63,792 bases of DNA from Alkaliphilus transvaalensis ATCC 700919. GTDB taxonomy: Bacteria; Bacillota; Clostridia; Peptostreptococcales; Natronincolaceae. A model generated the notes under the pieces. The model saw only the letters and a list, made by a program, of their open reading frames with translations. It searched no databases and was not told where the DNA came from. The DNA lies in contig NZ_JHYF01000018.1 of assembly GCF_000621485.1 (NCBI RefSeq), positions 1-63,792 of the forward strand, written 5' to 3'. A program made the translations under genes and the position numbers. Below are positions 19,297 to 27,999 of this stretch, one piece after another (positions within the stretch are counted from its first letter, which is position 1; each line of letters starts with the position of its first letter).

Positions 19297-20384
19297 TATG
19301 CTTCACCTCTTCCTCTTAAAAATTCTTTATATTCTTCTAGTTGTTCCTTTAATTGAGGTGTCATTTCTTTGAACTGATATTTAAAAATATCTTCTAATTC
19401 AATCTCCCCATTAGCCTCTACATATTTAAAGGCATCTTCTGCAATATTGATATATTCTTGAGCTATTTTTTCATCCTCTTCTTCAGTTAATAAACCTTCC
19501 CTCATTAAGTATTTTTTCATCCGATCAATTGGATCTTTCTTCTTCCACGCTTCAACCTCTTGGTCACTTCTATAACGGGTAGGATCATCACTTGTGGTAT
19601 GGGCACCAAGACGATAGGTAAAGGCTTCAATTAGTGTTGGTCCGCCGCCATTGCGAGCTCGTTTTACAGCTTCTTTTGTAGCTACATAAACAGCAAATAT
19701 ATCATTCCCATCCACTTGTATGCCAGGCATTCCGTAGGCAATAGACTTTTGAGCAATGGTCTCTGAAGCTGTTTGGGACCCTCTAGGAACAGAGATGGCA
19801 AATTGGTTATTTTGACAGAAGAAAATAGTTGGGGTTTGGTACACCCCAGCCCAGTTCATTGCCTCCCCAAAGTCCCCTTGTGAAGTGGCTCCGTCTCCAA
19901 AGTATGTCATGACGACTTCATCCTTTTCTTGAAGTTTAGATGCCCACGCAATTCCTACTGCATGTTGTAATTGACTGGCAATTGGTACAGATACGGGTAA
20001 TACCTTAATTCCCTCTGGTACCTTGCTTCCATACTCATTACCATACCAATATAGATATACCATATTGACTTCTATTCCTCTAGCCAACCATGCCCCAAGC
20101 TCCCTAAAGGCTGGTACCATCCAATCTTCTTTTCCTAGAGATAAGGCACTACCAACTTGAGCAGCTTCTTGTCCCAAATTTGGTGCATAGGTCAACATTC
20201 TTCCTTGTCTTTGGTACAGTAATGCTTTTTTATCAGTTTCTCTAGTTTGCACCATTAATCTATACATTTTCAGTAATTCTTCTTTGCCTAGGTCTGGCAT
20301 CAATTGAGGTTGAATAATTTCGCCTTCCTCGTTCATAATTTGAAACATTTTTTTCTTCATAGGATTGTAGTCTTCATAGATCAA
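19296..20384 (-). CDS. 2-oxoacid dehydrogenase E1 component, alpha subunit (PdhA-like)
   Basis: A 362-residue subunit carrying the thiamine-diphosphate motif GDGATSQGDF (about 168-177) through FFCQNN (about 193-198), and the phosphorylation-loop-like segment YRLGAHTTSDDPTRYR near 265. The start is TTG 20384, six bases after GGAGGG. The N-terminal sequence (MFQIMNEEGEI) resembles Bacillus pyruvate dehydrogenase, so a pyruvate complex is my first choice; a branched-chain complex is the alternative. It opens a four-gene operon ordered like pdhABCD. Confidence 0.9.
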   Translation of the reverse strand: MIYEDYNPMKKKMFQIMNEEGEIIQPQLMPDLGKEELLKMYRLMVQTRETDKKALLYQRQGRMLTYAPNLGQEAAQVGSALSLGKEDWMVPAFRELGAWLARGIEVNMVYLYWYGNEYGSKVPEGIKVLPVSVPIASQLQHAVGIAWASKLQEKDEVVMTYFGDGATSQGDFGEAMNWAGVYQTPTIFFCQNNQFAISVPRGSQTASETIAQKSIAYGMPGIQVDGNDIFAVYVATKEAVKRARNGGGPTLIEAFTYRLGAHTTSDDPTRYRSDQEVEAWKKKDPIDRMKKYLMREGLLTEEEDEKIAQEYINIAEDAFKYVEANGEIELEDIFKYQFKEMTPQLKEQLEEYKEFLRGRGEA

Positions 20385-20431
20385 TTTAATCCCTCCATTT
20401 CTTTAAGATTAATAATTGGTACATTTATACA

Positions 20432-20454
20432 TTTATATCCATTATGGATGTAAA
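20432..20454. promoter_or_regulatory. near-perfect palindrome upstream of the dehydrogenase operon
   Basis: The 11-base arms TTTATATCCAT and ATGGATGTAAA flank a single central base and differ from perfect symmetry at one position. It lies about 50 bases before the E1 alpha start and looks like a repressor operator. The regulator is not identified. Confidence 0.5.
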
Positions 20455-20571
20455 TAAACTCCTCTTATATCACATTAATATTTACTTCCTCTATCAAAAC
20501 TATGCTTGATAACTTGTACACTTACCAACTTCTTACTAATTTCCTCCTAGGAGTTCGTCGATTAAATTAAT

Positions 20572-20800
20572 TAGGAAATTGCATAACTAACATCAAATTA
20601 ATATTAATTCAAAATGAAAACATCGCTACTTGGTATTCAATGGGTAATATAAATGAGGTTATAAACTTAAATACTAACAATTCAGCTTATAAACATTTAT
20701 AGTTAGTATCCCAGTTTAGAGTAAAGTCCTTCTTGGGAAGATTTAGGAATGACATTAGATAAAGAAACTAAAGGACTTAATATAATTTAATCTAACTCAA
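20572..20800 (+). repeat. copy of the dispersed intergenic repeat (copy B)
   Basis: It begins with TAGGAAATTGCATAA and continues with segments shared with the copy at 52841: an AATATTAAT..CAAAATgAAAAC block, a CAAtGGGTAATATAAATGA block, a hairpin bounded by ATACTAAC and GTTAGTAT, then GGGAAGATTTA. The right terminal repeat is missing. No coding frame is present. Confidence 0.65.
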
Positions 20801-20898
20801 CCAAAATAAACATAATTTAATTTTCAACTGATGAAAAAAAGGTATTATTTTGTCGAAAGTCGAATATTAATGAAAGATCTTGTTAAGGAGGGCTACCT

Positions 20899-23028
20899 GT
20901 GCTGAATAGATATAGACACTTACATAAAAAAATAAGTCATAAGCTCTTTATTTTCCTAATTCTTACTTCATTTATTCCAATAATATCACTGGTGAATGTC
21001 ACCAAAATATCTATGGAAAATCAACTAGGTCAGTATAAGCAAAAAGAAATCAATCATTATCAAGAGCATTTCCTCTTTAACTTAAGAAAGTATCAAGATC
21101 ATATTAATTTAATTGTCTATGATTATAGTTACTGGGAAGAATCCTATGAAAAAACTGCTACAGAAGATATTGAGTGGCTTAAATATAATATTGTAGACTG
21201 GCTACCGAGTCATTTTAATTTTTCATATACAGCTGTTATTAACCCCTCTGGCTCCTTACTTCTTGAAAATATTGAGGGTTTCTATAATATAACCAGTATG
21301 ATTGAAGTATTTGAAAACACAAATTTCAAACTTCAAAATACTAGCGATTTTATTTTATTAAATGATGAACTATACATGATGACGCTACAGCCAATAAAAT
21401 CAGAGGAAAATAACAACTTAATTTCTGGGAGCATTATAGTACTGGAAAAAATTGACGAAGCTTTTTTACTTGAACATATTAGCTTTCCAAATCTAACTAC
21501 CAATATGTATGTTAACGCTAGATTAGTTAAATCAAACCCTAATCTAGAAAAGCATCTTGAAAATACTTTTATAAATGATTTTGACAACCACTTACTAGAG
21601 GGGAGTCTGTATCACTATATACCGATTAAAAATCTTAATGGTGATCTCCTTGCCTATGGTATTTTAGAAATACCCTATGGCTTCTATCGTCAAGCATTCA
21701 ATACTTTAAAAGGGTATCAGATTTCGACTTTTTTATTAGTACTAGTCTTTTTTACCTTAGCCTATTACTTTATGAAAAAGTATTTATTAGATCCAATAAA
21801 TCATGCTCGAGAAGTCATTACAGAGATTAAGCTTACAAAGAAGCCTATCCCCATTAACATCTACTCCGATGATGAGATTGGTGAATTAGCTCTATCCTTT
21901 AATGAATTAGCTTTGGAAATTAATAAGCAACATGAACATTTAAAAAAATTAGCCCTTACTGATGATATTACTTCTCTCTATAACTCAAGATATTTCAGTG
22001 AGTATTTAGACGGTAAAATCCAACTTGAGAAAACCTTTATCTTAGCAATATTAGAAATTAATTTCATGAAATCCTATATAAATTTGTTTAAAAGAAATGA
22101 AGCCGATTGTTTGTTGAAGGAGATCGGCAACGCAATCGAGGATTTAGAGGCACCTATTGCCTTTAGACTATCGGACGCTACTTTTGCAGTAATCTTTAAC
22201 AACAATGATATTAGCTATGCTACTAAATGGGTTAAACAATTTCAAAAAAGTATTAATCTTTTGAATTTTGAAGGCAAAGCTCATCTTCCACCTGATTTAA
22301 TCAGCGTCTCAGCTGGAATTTCAGCCTTCCCTAAAGAAGCTAAATCAAAAGATTTGCTTTTAAAATTGACTGAAGAAAAATTACATAATGCTAAAGCCTT
22401 TACCCTTCAGCAAATTGGTAGCTACTTCTCAATTCTTCACGGTAATCTCTACAGGGACTTCAATAGTTATGAAGATATCTATTCCATTATAAGAATACTG
22501 CTATCAGTCATTCATTCTATGGATCAATATACTCTTTTTCATAGCGAAAATGTTACTAGATATGCTTTAGAAATAGGTATGAAACTTTCTTTACCCCTCC
22601 ATCAGATGGAGGAACTAAAGTATGGGGCGTTATTACATGATATTGGTAAATTACAGTTGGGTAGCGTATTACTTAACAAGGTAGGTAAGTTAACTGAAGA
22701 AGAAATAGAACATATTAAGTTACACCCCCTCCATGGTGTAAATATCTTATGTTCTATACCTAAGTTACAGGATATACTTCCCATCATCAAACATCACCAT
22801 GAATGGTATAATGGTGAAGGCTACCCATACGGGCTAAAAGAAACTGATATTCCTCTATTAGCTAGAATTGTTTCTGTTGCAGATGCTTATGATTCTATGA
22901 CTACTAGAAGACCCTATCGGAGTTACTCAAAAACCCATGAAGAGGCCATTTCAGAACTACTGAGATGTAGTGGTACTCAGTTTGATCCTGAAGTTGTAGA
23001 TGTTTTTATTAAATCTGCTTCAATATAA
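20899..23028 (+). CDS. CHASE4-HAMP-degenerate GGDEF-HD-GYP cyclic-di-GMP phosphodiesterase
   Basis: A 709-residue membrane sensor. One helix (about 15-35), a CHASE4-like extracytoplasmic domain (to about 275), a second helix (about 277-297), a HAMP segment, a GGDEF-like domain (about 345-500) and an HD-GYP domain (about 520-709). The GGDEF site reads SDATF, so cyclase activity is not expected. The HD-GYP site is intact: HSENV, LLHDIGKL, HHEWYNGEGYPYGL, supporting c-di-GMP hydrolysis. The start is GTG 20899 behind AAGGAGG. It is monocistronic and lies between two copies of the intergenic repeat. Confidence 0.9.
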   Translation: MLNRYRHLHKKISHKLFIFLILTSFIPIISLVNVTKISMENQLGQYKQKEINHYQEHFLFNLRKYQDHINLIVYDYSYWEESYEKTATEDIEWLKYNIVDWLPSHFNFSYTAVINPSGSLLLENIEGFYNITSMIEVFENTNFKLQNTSDFILLNDELYMMTLQPIKSEENNNLISGSIIVLEKIDEAFLLEHISFPNLTTNMYVNARLVKSNPNLEKHLENTFINDFDNHLLEGSLYHYIPIKNLNGDLLAYGILEIPYGFYRQAFNTLKGYQISTFLLVLVFFTLAYYFMKKYLLDPINHAREVITEIKLTKKPIPINIYSDDEIGELALSFNELALEINKQHEHLKKLALTDDITSLYNSRYFSEYLDGKIQLEKTFILAILEINFMKSYINLFKRNEADCLLKEIGNAIEDLEAPIAFRLSDATFAVIFNNNDISYATKWVKQFQKSINLLNFEGKAHLPPDLISVSAGISAFPKEAKSKDLLLKLTEEKLHNAKAFTLQQIGSYFSILHGNLYRDFNSYEDIYSIIRILLSVIHSMDQYTLFHSENVTRYALEIGMKLSLPLHQMEELKYGALLHDIGKLQLGSVLLNKVGKLTEEEIEHIKLHPLHGVNILCSIPKLQDILPIIKHHHEWYNGEGYPYGLKETDIPLLARIVSVADAYDSMTTRRPYRSYSKTHEEAISELLRCSGTQFDPEVVDVFIKSASI

Positions 23029-23450
23029 GAAAAACAGATTACACAAAAAACAAAGCCTTCCATAGGAAGACTTATTGAAAAAGCTATTGTCAGGTATGAT
23101 GATTTTTTTCTTATGCTATATTAAACAATACTTTAGTAAATTATAAATAGGGATTACATAATACGATTAGACTATATTAAGTTCAAAATGAAAACATTTC
23201 TAATCTGTATTCATTGACTAATATGTTTAGTTCTAATATTATGTAATCTCTTCAATTTTTTTTTGAAAAGACCAAAGTCTCTCTTATGAAGATTTAATGG
23301 ATGACTTTAGGCGAATACCAAGGGACCCTCACAATTTATTAATCAATTAAATAATGTTATCTGGTTATTTTAAAACTTCATTACGTAAAGTTCTTTTATA
23401 TTAAAATAATTCAAAGTAGAACTTCCCTATTCGTTAGAACAAAGATGCCT
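23029..23450 (+). repeat. copy of the dispersed intergenic repeat (copy C) plus a short fragment
   Basis: A fragment at about 23046-23075 (ACAAAGCCTTCCATAGGAAG) matches the middle of the family. From about 23190 the order of the best copy is followed: TTCAAAATGAAAACAT, then GAAGATTTAATGGATGAC, then CATTACGTAAAGTTCT and AGAACTT near 23385-23425. Both terminal repeats are missing or decayed. The gap has no larger gene. Confidence 0.6.
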
Positions 23451-23454
23451 CATT

Positions 23455-23586
23455 TTATTTCCATAATTGAATTTTCTTTTGTCTATTTTCTAATAAGATT
23501 TGATATGCTTTTTCTAATTCCTGCTGAGTCTGCTTATTTTCTTGGCTTTGGCTACTAAGCTTTTTTTCAATGTTTTCTTTTTTCAT
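23455..23586 (-). CDS. 43-residue hypothetical protein
   Basis: ATG at 23586 is preceded by GGAGG with an eight-base spacer. The peptide starts MKKENIEKKLSSQSQENKQT and is almost entirely hydrophilic (Lys, Glu, Gln, Asn), predicted as one charged amphipathic helix, ending in QLWK. I do not recognise a family. The strong ribosome binding site argues that it is translated. Confidence 0.6.
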   Translation of the reverse strand: MKKENIEKKLSSQSQENKQTQQELEKAYQILLENRQKKIQLWK

Positions 23587-23689
23587 TACTTTAGCCTCCA
23601 ATCCATCACTTAATTTTTATACCGTAATATGAATATTAATTCATTAATTATATTTTATATCTTTTTTTATAAGCTGTCAATAATAGAAA

Positions 23690-23724
23690 GAAAAAGTATA
23701 GGCTTTAACAACCTATACTTTTTC
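23690..23724 (-). terminator. terminator of the small FMN-binding lipoprotein gene
   Basis: Arms AAAAAGTATAGG and CCTATACTTTTT, flanked by T runs on the minus strand. It follows the stop at 23752 after 28 bases. Confidence 0.85.
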
Positions 23725-23751
23725 TTTTTATTATTAAATTATATTTAATAA

Positions 23752-24120
23752 TTAGTTACTAGCTTTTGGAAGAGCTTCTTCAATTGCTTCGATTAACCCT
23801 TCACTTGTCATAGTAGCACCTGTAATAACATCTAAATCAGCTGATTGTTTCTCTAATAATTGCTCAGTAATTCCTTCAAAAGCAGCATCAGAGATTCCTT
23901 CTGTTTCACCATGCTCTAATACATTTAAGTCTGTTACTTTTCCATCTTCAACAACTAACTCGATTTTAATATCACCTTTAAAACCTTGACCAGTACCTTC
24001 ATATGTACCGTCATTTAATCCACCAGTTGTTGAATTAACATCGTCTGATCCTCCACAGGCAGTTAATGCCACCATCGTCAAACCAAGTACACCTACTAAT
24101 AACTTTTTCTTTAAACTCAT
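23752..24120 (-). CDS. FMN-binding domain lipoprotein
   Basis: A 122-residue exported lipoprotein: a basic N-terminus, a hydrophobic segment and the lipobox LTAC with lipidated Cys22, then one FMN-binding domain (about 40-118). DVITGATMTS at 97-106 is the flavinylation motif; Thr103 is the expected acceptor of phosphodiester-linked FMN added by ApbE, which is encoded about 4 kb away. It probably carries electrons on the outer face of the membrane. The start is ATG 24120 behind AAGGAGG; the GTG six codons upstream overlaps that site. Confidence 0.9.
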   Translation of the reverse strand: MSLKKKLLVGVLGLTMVALTACGGSDDVNSTTGGLNDGTYEGTGQGFKGDIKIELVVEDGKVTDLNVLEHGETEGISDAAFEGITEQLLEKQSADLDVITGATMTSEGLIEAIEEALPKASN

Positions 24121-24340
24121 TTCTATTTCCTCCTTCACAAAATCTCTAAAATATATTCAAATACTGATAAAAGACAAAAGGACATCGTGGGATTTTTTAT
24201 GTCCCGTAATCCTTTATTTAACACTGATTATTTTATAACAAAGAAAAATATTTGTCAACTTTATTATATAATTTATATATGAGAAGATGATCGCGTCTTT
24301 TCAACAACTCTAAATTAATTATTCAATTCTATCCTAAAAT

Positions 24341-24369
24341 AAAAACTCCAGATCTAAACTGGAGTTTTT
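24341..24369 (-). terminator. terminator of the L,D-transpeptidase gene
   Basis: Arms AAAACTCCAG and CTGGAGTTTT with a seven-base loop, four bases after the stop. It is T-rich on the minus strand. Confidence 0.85.
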
Positions 24370-24372
24370 GTT

Positions 24373-25215
24373 CTATGGTTCTCGATTATTAAGATATTGA
24401 TCTACTGCTAATCTTAACTCATTGTAGGTATCTACCCCTACCACGCCATCAGCAACTATGTTAAAGTCCTGCTGAAAAGCTATAACAGCCTCTCGTAATT
24501 CTTCATCAAATATACCATCTATTTCTCCATCATAATAGCCTAGCTGAGTTAAATTTGTCTTTACCTCGAATACATCGGGACCTGGTTCAATTCCAACACT
24601 TAGTATTCTACCAGTAAATACATTGCCAATAATTTTTACTGGTGTACCTAAAGGAACAATGTCGTAAAGAACTTCTACGTCTTCATTAAACATTCTAATA
24701 CAACCATTACTTGCGGCTGTGCCTATAGATTCAGGAGCATTTGTTCCATGTATTCCGTAGCCACCCCAAGGTATATTTAATCTCATCCACCTAGTACCAA
24801 AGGGCCCACCAGGATTAAGGGTCTTTTGAATAATTTTCCAATCACCTGGAGGTGTAGGAGTGGAAGGCTTACCAACGGCCACAGGATATGTTTCAATTAT
24901 TTCCGTAAATTGCTTTAATGTAAGAATTTTACTCTCCAGATCAATTTCAATTGAATAGCCTTCTGGAGGAAGAGGGTAGTCCACAGTAGGACTTAAACCA
25001 ATAGAATTCCATGTGTCTGGACCTACAATCCCGTCTGGACTAAGTCCATAATCTGCTTGATAAGACCTAACTGCTTCAAAGATCTCCTCATCATAGATGG
25101 AATCTATCGGTCCATCATAATAACCTAATTCAGTAAGTCTTTCCTGAACATGCATTACATCTGGCCCAAACATATAGGGGTCCAACAACCTTAAATATCT
25201 ACTAGCTAATATCAT
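24373..25215 (-). CDS. L,D-transpeptidase flanked by two peptidoglycan-binding domains
   Basis: A 280-residue protein. PG_binding_1 repeats at about 15-72 and 210-270 (both with LGYYDG and a GVVG/GIVGPDTWN-type end) surround a YkuD catalytic domain (about 87-197). His156 in GIHGTN and Cys172 in SNGCIRM are the active-site residues. It would cross-link peptidoglycan (3-3 bonds) or attach proteins to it. No signal peptide is visible at the N-terminus (MILASRYLRLLDPYM), which is unusual; it may act in the mother cell/forespore space or be exported differently. AAGGAGG supports the start. Confidence 0.88.
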   Translation of the reverse strand: MILASRYLRLLDPYMFGPDVMHVQERLTELGYYDGPIDSIYDEEIFEAVRSYQADYGLSPDGIVGPDTWNSIGLSPTVDYPLPPEGYSIEIDLESKILTLKQFTEIIETYPVAVGKPSTPTPPGDWKIIQKTLNPGGPFGTRWMRLNIPWGGYGIHGTNAPESIGTAASNGCIRMFNEDVEVLYDIVPLGTPVKIIGNVFTGRILSVGIEPGPDVFEVKTNLTQLGYYDGEIDGIFDEELREAVIAFQQDFNIVADGVVGVDTYNELRLAVDQYLNNREP

Positions 25216-25366
25216 ATCACACTCCTCCTTAATACAATTTACGCTGAAATTTAAAAAAGGTGCTACAATCGTTATAATTTAAGCTGGAATGATTTACATT
25301 TATTTGAGATATATTATAATCTATATATACATTAAAATTCTCTTATTTTATATGGAGGTGAAAATT

Positions 25367-25837
25367 TTGGCAAAAGTTAGATTAGCTGTAGCTTCCGATC
25401 GTGATTATTTCATTCAAGACTATTTAACCCGTTATGGCAAGGATATGGAAATGGCAAAAAAACATGCCATCGTATGTATTGATGTTCATCGTTCAATTGT
25501 TATACATAGTGAAGATGAAATTATAGGAAGTGTTACTTGGGCAATTAGAGAAGGGATACAAGCTGGCTTAGTCGTTATCTTTCAAATGTCTATTACCAAG
25601 ACAGAGAATCGTGGTAAAGGATATGGGGGACTTCTTGTAAAGCACTGTATTGAAGACATTGAAAATTTCTATCAGTCAAAAGGCTATAACCTACGTAGAA
25701 TCTTTATTAGTGTCAATGAAAATAACATTGCTGGTAGAAATATCTATAAGAAAAATGGATTTCGTGTTCTTGCAGAATTAAAAGATCATCTTAAATTAGG
25801 TGAAATGGAACTAATTTATGGAAAAGATTACTTCTAG
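25367..25837 (+). CDS. GNAT-family N-acetyltransferase
   Basis: A 156-residue acetyltransferase. The acetyl-CoA site is seen as NRGKGYGGLLVKH near residue 85, followed by the typical NxxAxxxYxKxGF end (NIAGRNIYKKNGF). The start is TTG 25367, eight bases after GGAGG; the frame is open further upstream but that part is Ile/Tyr-rich and non-coding in character. The substrate is unknown. It is transcribed alone towards a bidirectional terminator. Confidence 0.85.
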   Translation: MAKVRLAVASDRDYFIQDYLTRYGKDMEMAKKHAIVCIDVHRSIVIHSEDEIIGSVTWAIREGIQAGLVVIFQMSITKTENRGKGYGGLLVKHCIEDIENFYQSKGYNLRRIFISVNENNIAGRNIYKKNGFRVLAELKDHLKLGEMELIYGKDYF

Positions 25838-25913
25838 ATTTTTAAAGATTTAATGTTTTATGTTTATGTTTATGTTTTACACCTTACAATTAGTGGATTT
25901 TCTTCAAAAAATG

Positions 25914-25944
25914 AAAACTTCCTATCCAAAGGATAGGAAGTTTT
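25914..25944. terminator. bidirectional terminator
   Basis: A 14-base stem (AAAACTTCCTATCC / GGATAGGAAGTTTT) with a three-base loop separates the convergent acetyltransferase and multi-FMN genes. Confidence 0.88.
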
Positions 25945-25959
25945 TTAAACATGATTTAA

Positions 25960-27723
25960 TTATTTAACTAATTCAAAAGCACTAGGAGCTAATTTGTTGA
26001 TTCCATCTAACCAGTTAGTTGCACCTGTAATAGAGTCGATGCCTTCTACTGATTTATTCTCCCAAAGCATTCCCATAATTTCTTCTAGGATTTCTAAAGG
26101 TAATCTACCACCTAATTCGTCAGCTCTACTCTCAACCCAACGTGCATCTGGTCCAACATAACCAGTGTTATGCATTTTAGGAATATAGTTACTGTTTTGA
26201 TATTCTAAATAATCAATAGCTAATATTTCACCAGCTTGTTCTACAGCAAGGAATTGTCTTCTGTAAGCACTACCTTGGCTATTTCCAACAAATACATAGA
26301 TAGTTTCTTGACTAGAATTTACTAAAGCTGCTTGACCTAATTCTTCAATTGCTTCAGCCCATCTAGTAGCTCCTGTACTTACGTCTACATCAATGTCAAA
26401 ACTTTGGTTTTCGATTACATATGCTTCCATATCAATAAGTATTTCTAGTGGCTTGATTTCAAAACGATCTCCCCAATTAGTTAAATACTCACTATTATAT
26501 CTCTTGCTTAATCCAGTAGTTGTACTTACATCATGTAGTTCAACAACACTGATTTCGCCATCAACAATGCGTACTTTTAATACAGGAATGTATCCTCTTG
26601 CTTCTTCACCGCGAACCCAATATAATCCGTCGTTGTATGCCGGAGCTTCTACTTCAAAATCTAATCTAGCTGCTTGGTCTAATGCTGCAGCTGCCATCAT
26701 AAGCATGTTTTTACCAACACTAGTAGCGCCAGTTAAAGTATCTACTAAAGCTGGGTCTTGGTTATAAACTAATTGAGCTTCTGCGTTAGCGATAATCGCT
26801 TCAGCATCTACACCTCTAGCATTTGCCCAACGAGTCATGTAGTCAGATCCTCTTTTGCCAACGCCTTCTGCATTAATTTCATCATAGAAAACAGATGTAA
26901 TTTTTCCATTAGCAACTGACATTTTTAATACTGGAGTATAACCGTTGTTCTCTAATCCAACAACTTCATATTTACCATCTCTATATGCCTTAGGAGCTGC
27001 ATGTTGAATTGTTTGAACTTTTGCTTTAGCTATAGCAGCATTTGATAATTCATGAATTTTCTTAAAGCTACTTGTTGCTCCTGTGAAAACGTCTACATTC
27101 ATTCCATAAGCAGTTTGATTAGCAATTAAAGTTTCGATGATGTTAGCTTTAAGTACATCTGGAGTACCTGGCTCTAAATTTCTAGAATTAGCCCATCTAG
27201 TTGTATATTCAGAGTTACCTGCTCCAAATTTCCATTCGCCTGTACCTCTTTGCTCGTCAAAAGTAACAGCAGTGATTTTACCACCTTCAACTGTTAATGA
27301 AAGGTATCCAATATCAGCTGCGTTTCCTTGTGGTGTACTTGCAACTTTGTAAACTCCATCAACTAAAGCAACAGAGTTGTCCATTAAGTATGCTTGGTCA
27401 TTTAATTTGTTTTCATAGAAGTATAAACCTGTAACTTGAGCAAATTCTTTTGCAGTTACATAAGTTACCTCATTGAATTCTTCTACCTTTGTAAATTGTT
27501 CAACATTAACAGTAACTTCTTTTAACTTAGCAGTTTCTTCTAAAGCTATGTAAAGATCTCCCTTTACACTTAGCGGTGCATTTTCAAAAGCAGTTTGTCT
27601 AACTCCATTGAAGAATACACTTCCACCATAAGTTGGCAACTCTTGTACTTCATTGGCAAAAGTAAATACAGTTAATGGTAATGCCAATGCTACAATCAGT
27701 AAGATAGCCAGCATTTTTTTCAT
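25960..27723 (-). CDS. secreted protein with four FMN-binding repeats
   Basis: A 587-residue exported protein: signal peptide (about 1-23), a copper-amine-oxidase-N-like domain (about 30-115) and four tandem FMN-binding modules, each starting near a DGxY segment and ending in a TGAT motif at 214-217, 331-334, 450-453 and 566-569. Sites 1 and 2 are followed by Ser as in the ApbE consensus; sites 3 and 4 have Arg and Asn there. If all are modified, the protein would hold four covalent FMN groups in a row. ApbE is divergently encoded 276 bases away. An electron-transfer role outside the membrane is inferred, as for the flavinylated proteins of other Gram-positive bacteria. Confidence 0.87.
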   Translation of the reverse strand: MKKMLAILLIVALALPLTVFTFANEVQELPTYGGSVFFNGVRQTAFENAPLSVKGDLYIALEETAKLKEVTVNVEQFTKVEEFNEVTYVTAKEFAQVTGLYFYENKLNDQAYLMDNSVALVDGVYKVASTPQGNAADIGYLSLTVEGGKITAVTFDEQRGTGEWKFGAGNSEYTTRWANSRNLEPGTPDVLKANIIETLIANQTAYGMNVDVFTGATSSFKKIHELSNAAIAKAKVQTIQHAAPKAYRDGKYEVVGLENNGYTPVLKMSVANGKITSVFYDEINAEGVGKRGSDYMTRWANARGVDAEAIIANAEAQLVYNQDPALVDTLTGATSVGKNMLMMAAAALDQAARLDFEVEAPAYNDGLYWVRGEEARGYIPVLKVRIVDGEISVVELHDVSTTTGLSKRYNSEYLTNWGDRFEIKPLEILIDMEAYVIENQSFDIDVDVSTGATRWAEAIEELGQAALVNSSQETIYVFVGNSQGSAYRRQFLAVEQAGEILAIDYLEYQNSNYIPKMHNTGYVGPDARWVESRADELGGRLPLEILEEIMGMLWENKSVEGIDSITGATNWLDGINKLAPSAFELVK

Positions 27724-27743
27724 TTACATCTTCCTCCCTTTTC

Positions 27744-27769
27744 CTTTAAAGACTTATGTCTTTTTAAAG
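27744..27769 (-). promoter_or_regulatory. inverted repeat in the leader of the multi-FMN gene
   Basis: CTTTAAAGAC and GTCTTTTTAAAG face each other across a TTAT loop, 20 bases upstream of the start codon and overlapping the approach to the GGGAGGAAG ribosome binding site. It could be an mRNA-stabilising hairpin or an operator. Confidence 0.4.
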
Positions 27770-27940
27770 CAAAATAAAATTTATTGCTCGTTAATAAATA
27801 TTTAACACAACTTCAAAAAATCCTTCTTTTTTTTTTGTTTTTTAATAAATATTTTTTATTACTTAAGATTTTATCAAGATTTACCAAGATTACTAAAAAT
27901 ATTCATCATTATCTCTATTCATTTATGTCTAGTACTTATC

Positions 27941-27969
27941 TTTACTTTTATTTCTTGAATTGTTATAAT
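27941..27969 (+). promoter_or_regulatory. apbE promoter
   Basis: TTTACT (27941-27946) and TATAAT (27964-27969) are 17 bases apart. The -10 ends 30 bases before the apbE ATG. Confidence 0.55.
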
Positions 27970-27999
27970 GAATGGGACTTTAAAAGAGGAGTGTTTACA

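Noticed and set aside
27893-27911. Fur-like box upstream of apbE
   Set aside because: One half (GATAATGAT) resembles the consensus but the other half does not, and the region is AT-rich enough for chance.
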